This document shows positions 1 through 5,916 of a stretch of 9,432 nt of DNA, piece by piece. This DNA comes from CAIYRG01 sp035577685 (GTDB taxonomy: Bacteria; Pseudomonadota; Alphaproteobacteria; Micropepsales; Micropepsaceae), in NCBI GenBank assembly GCA_035577685.1, contig DATLVC010000083.1, positions 1 to 9,432 of the forward strand, given 5' to 3'. The position numbers were made by a program, and so were the translations under genes. The number at the start of each line of letters is the position of its first letter. The stretch's first letter is position 1. The notes below the pieces were generated by a model that was not told where the DNA came from, ran no database searches, and was given only the letters and a program-made list of their open reading frames with translations.

Positions 1-490
1 GGATGGTCGCCACAGCTTCGGCGGGAAACGACCCGAGATAGGCCTGATAGGCCGCAATATTGGCCTGCGCGGCCGCCATGCGCGAGTCCGCAGGCGCCGC
101 CAGATCGGCGGCGTGGAATTTTTCGAGCGCAGATTGCTCAATATGCTCCGATTCCAGTTCCAGACGTTTGATCTGCCCGCGAAAGGTTTCGCTAACCGTT
201 ACGGAAATTTCTCCGATTCCCGTCTTCAACGCCCGCCGAAGCGCGCGCAGCGGCTTCACCACGCTATCGCGCCAGGCGATCACCGCCCGGTCGAGTTCGG
301 CAACGTCGTTCGCATTCACCTGCCGCCGATGCTCGGCAAGGAACAGGAGAAACAGCAGCAGATTCACGTCCGCGCCGGCTTCATCCTGCAACACGAGGCA
401 GGCGGCCGAAACCTTGGCGCGCGCGTAGAACCGCAGGGAAAACCGCCAGAACGGCGATTCATCGCGCGGTGCGTCGGGAGAAGATGTCAT
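1..490 (-). CDS. TIGR02444/DUF2390 family protein, 5' part (gene continues off the left edge)
   Basis: The reading frame is open from an ATG at 490 down to base 1, giving 163 residues with no stop, so the C-terminus lies outside the window. The start region reads SPFWRFSLRFYAR and is followed by ACLVLQDEAGADVNLLLFLL. The FW-RFSL-YAR and LQD-GADVNLLLF pattern is typical of the TIGR02444/DUF2390 family, small proteobacterial proteins of about 150-180 residues with no known function. The middle is charged and probably helical, and no signal peptide or membrane segment is evident. The ATG was chosen because the family motif begins about 12 residues after it; the Shine-Dalgarno sequence upstream is weak (GAGAC). 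The gene is divergent from the acyltransferase gene. Family assignment is by motif recognition; the function is unknown. Confidence 0.8.
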   Translation of the reverse strand, partial: MTSSPDAPRDESPFWRFSLRFYARAKVSAACLVLQDEAGADVNLLLFLLFLAEHRRQVNANDVAELDRAVIAWRDSVVKPLRALRRALKTGIGEISVTVSETFRGQIKRLELESEHIEQSALEKFHAADLAAPADSRMAAAQANIAAYQAYLGSFPAEAVATI

Positions 491-695
491 TTGTTCGTCT
501 CGGGCATCTTGATAGAAGCGAGCATCCCCACCACATCGTTCGGGGCCCGCCAAGCCTAATCCAGTTGCGGGGGCGGTTACAGCGAAAAAGCGCGCCTTTT
601 CCTGATGGAATTCGCGCAAAACCATGCATTTGTCTGTACACGTAGCATGCACACCTACGTAGGAATACGCGGTCGGCAAAGGAGGGCCAAACCGA

Positions 696-809
696 GTGAG
701 CAATGTCAATCCCGCGCCATGCCCCTGGCCTACGGTCTCTCCACCGCAAACAAGAGCCGCGGGCTCCAAAAGCCCGGACTTGCCATCAGGAGCAACCCAT
801 GCCGAATAG
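696..809 (+). CDS. Candidate 37-residue upstream (leader) ORF overlapping the acyltransferase start
   Basis: A GTG at 696 lies 10 bases after AGGAGG (680-685), the strongest Shine-Dalgarno sequence in the leader. It opens a 37-codon frame ending with TAG at 807-809. The peptide would be Pro/Ala/Ser-rich, starting MSNVNPAPCPWP, with no recognised family. Its stop overlaps the first codons of the acyltransferase gene (ATG at 799) by 11 bases, a layout compatible with translational coupling. The frame differs from that of the acyltransferase. No homologue is recognised, and chance occurrence of a short ORF is quite possible, so this is a low-confidence entry. Confidence 0.25.
   Translation: MSNVNPAPCPWPTVSPPQTRAAGSKSPDLPSGATHAE
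754..775 (+). promoter_or_regulatory. Two overlapping, mutually exclusive hairpins upstream of the acyltransferase
   Basis: GAGCC (754-758) can pair with GGCTC (762-766) around a 3-base loop. Alternatively, CGGGCT (760-765) can pair with AGCCCG (770-775) around CCAAA. The two stems share bases, so only one can form. They lie 12-33 bases before the acyltransferase Shine-Dalgarno sequence and inside the candidate leader ORF. No U-tract follows, so this is not a standard terminator. A role is inference only. Confidence 0.3.
788..792 (+). promoter_or_regulatory. Ribosome binding site deciding the acyltransferase start
   Basis: AGGAG, six bases before the ATG at 799. An upstream in-frame ATG at 703 sits about 17 bases from the nearest purine-rich site and would add 32 residues (Arg/Pro/His-rich) unlike the family, so 799 is preferred. 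Confidence 0.7.
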
Positions 810-1569
810 TGCAGCGCACGCGATTTCCATTCTGTCACGCGAACCCGTCGCGGCCATCGCCGCGCCGATGGACGACACGCTGCTGACGCGCTTCAACGCC
901 CATTTCCAGGCGGTCACCGCCGACACGCCGGAACACGTGCGGTGCGCGCAAAAGATCCGCTATCAGGTCTATTGCGTCGAGAACCCGCACGAGAAATCCA
1001 GCAACCCCGATGAAATCGAAACCGACGAATTCGACAGCCATTCGGCGCAGAGTCTTCTCCTCTATCGCCCGAACGGCGCCGCGCTGGGCACGACGCGCTT
1101 GATCTTGCCGCTGGCCGGCGATCCCGTGCACAGTTTCAGCGTGCAGCGCGTGATGGGCGCGGACGCGTTGCGCGAACTCGGTAAGCTTCCCCACAACGCA
1201 ACGGCGGAGGTGTCGCGCTTCAGCATCTCGCGCCAATTCCGGCATATGGCGGACGCAGTCTTGGGGTCCGAGCAACCCGCCTTCGTTGCCAATTCCGGGC
1301 CATTGATCCGGCTGGGTCTCATCCAGGCGCTGGTGCGCATGAGCGTACAGGAACGCATGACCCATTGGTGCGCCTTGATGGAGCCAACCCTGTTGCGCAT
1401 GCTGTCGGCCATGGCCATTCGCTTCCAGCCGATCGGGCCCTTGGTCGAATTCCGCGGCTTACGCCAGCCTTGTCAGTGCAAGATTGCAGACGTGCTGGCG
1501 GCCGTGAAACGCGAACGTCCGGCCTTCTGGTCCGTGATCACCGACAATGGTGCGTTGTGGCCGGCGTGA
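799..1569 (+). CDS. Exosortase/PEP-CTERM system-associated acyltransferase (LuxI/GNAT-like fold)
   Basis: The product is a 256-residue cytoplasmic protein that resembles the TIGR03694 exosortase-associated acyltransferase family, whose members share the acyl-homoserine-lactone synthase/GNAT fold. Visible hallmarks are RYQVYCVEN at residues 54-62, an acidic stretch ending DEFDSHS at 76-82, the strand GTTRLILP at 98-105, EVSRFSISRQFR at 137-148, and a helix at about 168-188 that would follow the acyl-donor site. Length suits the family (about 240-260). No exosortase, PEP-CTERM protein or glycan cluster is in the window, so the gene looks orphaned here. The substrate is unknown; an N-acyl amino acid or acyl-homoserine-lactone-like product is possible but unproven. 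It is convergent with the next gene (8-base gap). Its start overlaps a short candidate leader ORF. Confidence 0.75.
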   Translation: MPNSAAHAISILSREPVAAIAAPMDDTLLTRFNAHFQAVTADTPEHVRCAQKIRYQVYCVENPHEKSSNPDEIETDEFDSHSAQSLLLYRPNGAALGTTRLILPLAGDPVHSFSVQRVMGADALRELGKLPHNATAEVSRFSISRQFRHMADAVLGSEQPAFVANSGPLIRLGLIQALVRMSVQERMTHWCALMEPTLLRMLSAMAIRFQPIGPLVEFRGLRQPCQCKIADVLAAVKRERPAFWSVITDNGALWPA

Positions 1570-1577
1570 TCGCGCCC

Positions 1578-1991
1578 CTATCGGGGAACACTGGTGATGT
1601 AGCCGAGGCCGGCGTGGCATCTCGCCTTCCAGATAGGCAGAAGCCGCTCCGCGACCGGATCGTCTTCGATGTCGGCCTGGTCGAACACATAGGGCGCGTC
1701 GTCGATACCGGAAATTTCAAACAGACTTAATTCGGTGAAGCGCCGCCGCCCCGCTTCATCGGCCGAACGGTAGCTCAGAACCGGATAGGCCCCGCCCTTT
1801 CCCGTCATCGTTTCGATTTCCACTGCACTGACGCCCGGCACGGCGCGCAAAACCCGCGCCATGCATTCGGCCGCCGACATCAGCGGCGCAGGAACATCGG
1901 CACCCGCCGCAGCCGCCGATGCCACGCCCGTGGATCCAAGAAGCCACGCCGCCATCCCGCAGCAAAAACAGCCAAGGCGAATGCCGCGCAT
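1578..1991 (-). CDS. Small secreted protein of unknown function
   Basis: The product is 137 residues. The N-terminus is a convincing Sec signal peptide: MRGIR, then a hydrophobic core to about residue 22, with likely cleavage after ASA (about residue 26). The mature part is about 110 residues and contains two cysteines (in AAECMARVLR and KARCHAGLGY) that could form a disulfide. It also holds a basic/acidic mixed stretch (SYRSADEAGRRRFTELSLFE) and an acidic loop (DQADIEDDP). I do not recognise a family. The ATG at 1991 follows GGAGG with six-base spacing, so the start is well supported. It is divergent from the UDP-xylose synthase gene and convergent with the acyltransferase gene. The signal peptide and good Shine-Dalgarno sequence argue for a real gene, probably periplasmic. 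Confidence 0.65.
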   Translation of the reverse strand: MRGIRLGCFCCGMAAWLLGSTGVASAAAAGADVPAPLMSAAECMARVLRAVPGVSAVEIETMTGKGGAYPVLSYRSADEAGRRRFTELSLFEISGIDDAPYVFDQADIEDDPVAERLLPIWKARCHAGLGYITSVPR

Positions 1992-2081
1992 GGTTTTCCT
2001 CCGACCCCGTGCCTATCATAGGACTTGCTTTCCTACCGGCAACAGGGGGAAAGAGAGCCGGAGTTGGGGAGCTTTCGCGTT
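1992..2081. promoter_or_regulatory. Divergent intergenic region, secreted protein / UDP-xylose synthase
   Basis: These 90 bases must hold both divergent promoters. A small symmetric element, CCTAT-C-ATAGG, lies at 2012-2022. GGGGAG at 2066-2071 is the nearest Shine-Dalgarno-like sequence to the ATG at 2082. No promoter is clear enough to call. Confidence 0.4.
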
Positions 2082-3032
<951 letters not shown>

Positions 3033-3059
3033 ACCGGTCACGGCGGGGCTTCATGACAT

Positions 3060-3407
3060 TTATTTGACGGTTATCGTTCCCAGCATCTGCGGGTGGATCG
3101 AACACACGAAGCGATAGGTGCCGGGTTTGTCGAACTTGAACGTGAAGCTGTCGTTCTGATCGAGCCCCCCGGAACGGAAAAGTCCTTCGATACTGACAAC
3201 CGTATGCGGCTCGCCGTCGAGATTCTTCCATAGGACGGTCGCCCCGGCCGGCACGGTGAGCGACATCGGCGAAAAGTGAAAATCCTTGATGATGAAACTG
3301 TTCGCGTCGGTTGCCGGCGTCGCACGAACTGCGGACGCCGGACCCAACAGAGAGGCGCCTACAAACATAGACACAATCAAGGCATGACGAACGGCACGCA
3401 GACTCAT
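3060..3407 (-). CDS. Exported cupredoxin-fold copper protein
   Basis: The product is a 115-residue precursor with a signal peptide (hydrophobic residues 9-26, probable cleavage about 26-30) and one cupredoxin domain. Type-1 copper ligands are visible in family order: His68 in GEPHTV, then Cys102, His105 and Met108 in CSIHPQM. This resembles small amicyanin/plastocyanin-like proteins, which carry electrons or bind copper in the periplasm. Start ATG 3407 follows AAGGAAT (3414-3420). It is the last gene of the minus-strand unit with the metallophosphoesterase, 41 bases downstream of it, and is likely expressed from the sigma-dependent promoter at 4423-4449. It is convergent with the UDP-xylose synthase (27-base gap). 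Redox partner and exact role are unknown; copper binding is inferred from the complete ligand set. Confidence 0.88.
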   Translation of the reverse strand: MSLRAVRHALIVSMFVGASLLGPASAVRATPATDANSFIIKDFHFSPMSLTVPAGATVLWKNLDGEPHTVVSIEGLFRSGGLDQNDSFTFKFDKPGTYRFVCSIHPQMLGTITVK

Positions 3408-3448
3408 GGGACTATTCCTTATCGGTGGGATTTCGTTTCAAAGACGAT

Positions 3449-4393
3449 TCAAGCGAGAGGCGTGTCGGCCAGAGACGGCGCGCCGGCCGCCTGCGCAATC
3501 GTCACGCTGGTGACACCGAGCATTTTTGGCAGCAACTCGCCGGGCACTTTCAGCGGACCCGGCCCCGGACCATTTCCCGCCGTGGGTTGCGGATAGGCCA
3601 TGGAGCGCGCCGTGTGGAAGGTGATGTTCCCTTCCACCTTCTGAACGATCTGATGGATATGGCCGTTCAGCACCGTCACCGACCCGAAGCGCCTGAGGAA
3701 GCTCATCGCCTGGTCGGCATCGCCCGTGCCCCAGCCCCATGGCTCGTAGATGGTCCACAGCGGCATATGCGCAAAAACGACAATCGGCGTGCTGGCTGAG
3801 CGCGCCTTCAGATCGGCCTCAAGCCAGCGCAATTGTTCGTCGCCGAGCGCGCCCAGGCCGTTGGCCTTGAAGTTCATTACGTTGATGAGCGCGACGAAAT
3901 GCACGCCCTCATGGTCGAAGCTGTAGTAGCCGCGATTGCCGGACGGCTTGCCGAAGCGCTTGAAATATTCCGCACCCGGCCCGTCGATGACATCGTGCTC
4001 GCCGGGCACGGTGTGAAGTTCGGTGACTTTGAGGCCCGAGAGCAATTGTTGCGCCTGATCGAACTCTTCGGCTTTGGACAGATGCGTGATATCGCCGGTG
4101 TGCATGATGAACGCCGGCTTCTCCGGCATTGCGTTGACGAGGTCGATTGTCTGCTTGACCGTACCCGCAACATCGGGATTGGCATCCGCCTTGAAGCCGA
4201 TGTGCGAATCGCTGATCTGCACGAACAAGGGAATGCCGGCCTTGGCGGCCTGACCGTCGCGCGCCGCCCCAAGTGCAAGGTTGACCGGGGCGAGCACCCC
4301 GCCCGACAGCACGAACAGGGTTCCCGCGCCCCCGAATGCCAGGCATTTCAGCGCGCCGCGGCGCGTTTGATCCGTCGTGAACTCAGATGACAT
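3449..4393 (-). CDS. Tat-exported calcineurin-like metallophosphoesterase
   Basis: The product is 314 residues. The N-terminus has a twin-arginine signal (TRRGALK at 10-16, then a hydrophobic stretch to about 42 with cleavage near 44), so export in folded form is likely. Metallophosphoesterase motifs appear in order: D62/H64 in SDSHIG, D101 in HTGDITH, GEHD at 131-134, H209 in FAHMP, and H245/H247 in NGHIHQ. The third motif is normally GNH(D/E); here the metal-ligand Asn is replaced by Glu132. The C-terminus (from about 270) is rich in Pro/Gly. The substrate is unknown; relatives act on phosphodiesters or phosphomonoesters. The Shine-Dalgarno sequence GAGAGG is five bases before the ATG. A sigma-type promoter sits just upstream, and the cupredoxin gene follows, suggesting joint work in the periplasm. 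Confidence 0.9.
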   Translation of the reverse strand: MSSEFTTDQTRRGALKCLAFGGAGTLFVLSGGVLAPVNLALGAARDGQAAKAGIPLFVQISDSHIGFKADANPDVAGTVKQTIDLVNAMPEKPAFIMHTGDITHLSKAEEFDQAQQLLSGLKVTELHTVPGEHDVIDGPGAEYFKRFGKPSGNRGYYSFDHEGVHFVALINVMNFKANGLGALGDEQLRWLEADLKARSASTPIVVFAHMPLWTIYEPWGWGTGDADQAMSFLRRFGSVTVLNGHIHQIVQKVEGNITFHTARSMAYPQPTAGNGPGPGPLKVPGELLPKMLGVTSVTIAQAAGAPSLADTPLA

Positions 4394-4422
4394 GACAGCC
4401 TCTCGATGGGTTTCGAGGGCTA

Positions 4423-4449
4423 GACTTTGCGGGCGCGCGTTTTATTCCC
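4423..4449 (-). promoter_or_regulatory. ECF-type promoter of the metallophosphoesterase-cupredoxin genes
   Basis: On the minus strand GGGAATAA (4449 to 4442), 16 bases, then GTC (4425 to 4423). The same elements with identical spacing lie upstream of the sigma gene. The -35 element includes the TAA stop codon of the anti-sigma gene (4442-4444). The predicted start of transcription is about 20 bases before the metallophosphoesterase ATG. Confidence 0.75.
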
Positions 4450-5218
4450 GGCTGTCGGGAATGCTGATCTCTTTTATCAGGCGCACCAATCCCAGAAGCT
4501 CATCCAGGGCCGTATCCGACACCGCGCAAAAGACGAGATCGCCGCTCTGCCAGAACACGGCATGATAGCCATTGCGGTCCACGATGTTCGGCAGGGATTC
4601 GCCCGACCGCGCCCATGAGAAAACATTGATCGTATGCGCCCCATGCCGATAGACGAGCACCGCCGCCCGGTGGCCCTCGACATAATCGACGCGGCCGCCG
4701 ACCAGCCGATAATCTTCCTTCGGAAAATCCGCCGTCGGCGGCGACACGTCAGCATGGCCCGCAAACCACGGCTTCACCGTGTGCTGATCGGTCGAGACGA
4801 CATCGATCAAATGGTTCTCCATCAGCGAGCGCAAATGCGCGCTCATCACGTCGTTGACCAGCGGATTGGGCGTGACCGGAAAAAACACCAGGGAGGCCAG
4901 AGCAGCCGCGAACGCTGTCGCCACGGCCCCGCTGGCGGCACCCGACCAGAATTGCCGGCCGGTCGCCATCAGCGCCGTAAAGCCGCGCGGTCCTGACGAT
5001 TCGCGATCCAGCCCTTTCGCGATCCGCGACCGCAAGACCGGGCTTGCCCGATGATAGAGCGCGTCCTCCCGCAGACCGCCGCGGAGCGCCTCCAGCGAAT
5101 GCACGAGCGCCGCGCAATCGCGGCACGTTTCCATATGCCGTTCGATGTCGGCAGACGCGCTCGCATCGAGCTCGCCGTCGAAATAGGCCTGCAGGCGCAA
5201 GGCTTCATTGCATGCCAT
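4442..5218 (-). CDS. Zinc-binding transmembrane anti-sigma factor
   Basis: The product is 258 residues. The N-terminal cytoplasmic part has the zinc anti-sigma signature HMETCRDC (His28-x3-Cys32-x2-Cys35), with another Cys at position 3. A single membrane segment lies at about residues 93-114. The C-terminal 145 residues would be periplasmic and contain DQHTVKPWFAGHADVSPP and LVGGRVDYVEGHRAAVLVYR, blocks I associate with a widespread proteobacterial ECF anti-sigma family. It should bind and hold the adjacent sigma factor until a signal, perhaps redox or envelope stress, releases it. The start ATG 5218 follows AGGAG with five-base spacing and overlaps the end of the sigma gene by 14 bases, indicating translational coupling. 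Its last codons and TAA form the -35 element of the next promoter. The signal is unknown. Confidence 0.9.
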   Translation of the reverse strand: MACNEALRLQAYFDGELDASASADIERHMETCRDCAALVHSLEALRGGLREDALYHRASPVLRSRIAKGLDRESSGPRGFTALMATGRQFWSGAASGAVATAFAAALASLVFFPVTPNPLVNDVMSAHLRSLMENHLIDVVSTDQHTVKPWFAGHADVSPPTADFPKEDYRLVGGRVDYVEGHRAAVLVYRHGAHTINVFSWARSGESLPNIVDRNGYHAVFWQSGDLVFCAVSDTALDELLGLVRLIKEISIPDSRE

Positions 5219-5750
5219 CGCGCGCTCCTTCCAAATCTCTCAGCCAAAATTCCTTCAACAGCGCCCGTCCCCGCGCCAGGCGCGACATCACCGTGCCGAT
5301 GGGGGCGCCCGTCACCTGGGCGATATCGCGATAGGACAGATCTTCCATCTCGCGCAGCACAAGAACCTCGCGGAATTCCTGCGGCAATGTCGCGATGATC
5401 CGATCGAGTTTGCGGCCCTGGTCGGCGCGGATGGCCACACATTCCGGATCGGGCGCCTCGTCGATGAGGGCGCCATCGACTCTGTCCAATTCGCCATCCG
5501 GCAAAGGCACATTCCTTCGCTGCCGCCCCTGGCCGGCGGCGGTGAAAAAGCAATTGCGTATAATGGCCAAAAGCCACGGCTTCGCGTCGCCGCCGCGAAA
5601 GCCGTCAAAACCGCGATAGGCGCGCAATACCGCATCCTGAACGATGTCGTCGGCGTCCGCCGGTGAACGCGCGAGCCAACGCGCAAGATTGGCGGCCGCA
5701 TCCAGATGCGGCAGAACCTGCGCCTCAAAGCGGCGGCGCTTGTCATCCAT
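5205..5750 (-). CDS. ECF-type RNA polymerase sigma factor (sigma-70 family)
   Basis: The product is 181 residues, the usual ECF size. Region 2 covers about residues 10-75, with DADDIVQDAVLRAYRGFDGF (32-51) and the -10-binding stretch KPWLLAIIRN (57-66). Region 4 covers about 113-168, with LPQEFREVLVLREMEDLSY and the HTH IAQVTGAPIGTVMSRLARGR. It lacks the long C-terminal extensions of some ECF groups. Its partner anti-sigma is of the zinc type, not FecR, so this is not a FecI iron-signalling sigma despite the neighbouring TonB-dependent receptor. It is first in the minus-strand unit, with a promoter at 5800-5826 identical in elements to that before the metallophosphoesterase gene, which suggests autoregulation. 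The ATG at 5750 has only a weak Shine-Dalgarno sequence, so low basal translation is plausible. Confidence 0.93.
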   Translation of the reverse strand: MDDKRRRFEAQVLPHLDAAANLARWLARSPADADDIVQDAVLRAYRGFDGFRGGDAKPWLLAIIRNCFFTAAGQGRQRRNVPLPDGELDRVDGALIDEAPDPECVAIRADQGRKLDRIIATLPQEFREVLVLREMEDLSYRDIAQVTGAPIGTVMSRLARGRALLKEFWLRDLEGARDGMQ

Positions 5751-5799
5751 CAGCAGGGCCGGTCGTTATCTGGGTCTGTCCTCGACTCTTCCCTTATAG

Positions 5800-5826
5800 G
5801 ACCGATTCCCCGGCGCGTTTATTCCC
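5800..5826 (-). promoter_or_regulatory. ECF-type autoregulatory promoter of the sigma operon
   Basis: On the minus strand GGGAATAA (5826 to 5819), 16 bases, then GTC (5802 to 5800), followed by CTATAA. The -35 flank CCGGGAATAAA is identical over 11 bases to the site at 4423-4449. It lies about 50 bases upstream of the sigma start codon, leaving a leader of about 40 bases. The rest of the 5751-5916 intergenic region shows no gene and no clear terminator for the upstream receptor gene. Confidence 0.78.
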
Positions 5827-5916
5827 GGATGGCCAAGCGATATTTCCTGCCGCACCGGCGCCACGCGGCTCCGACTCCTGTTGGCAATCAAGCTTTTGAA
5901 TTTCCTAGATATTCCG

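Larger units (their letters stand above)
491..798. promoter_or_regulatory. Intergenic leader region between divergent genes
   Basis: This stretch of about 308 bases separates the DUF2390 gene (minus) from the acyltransferase gene (plus) and must hold both promoters. No clear -35/-10 pair for the housekeeping sigma factor stands out. Visible structure includes TACGT-rich symmetric sequence around 632-661 (with the 8-bp palindrome CTACGTAG at 654-661), a strong Shine-Dalgarno-like AAGGAGG at 679-685, a short ORF starting at 696, and overlapping hairpins at 754-775. A 96-residue minus-strand ORF (459-749) crosses the region, but its sequence is low in complexity and Arg/Cys/Trp-rich, with no recognisable family. 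Confidence 0.5.

Noticed and set aside
459..749. 96-residue minus-strand ORF across the leader region
   Set aside because: Trp/Arg/Cys-rich, no family, and overlaps the better-supported DUF2390 start.
835..1365. 176-residue minus-strand ORF
   Set aside because: Antisense to the acyltransferase, which carries family motifs along its length.
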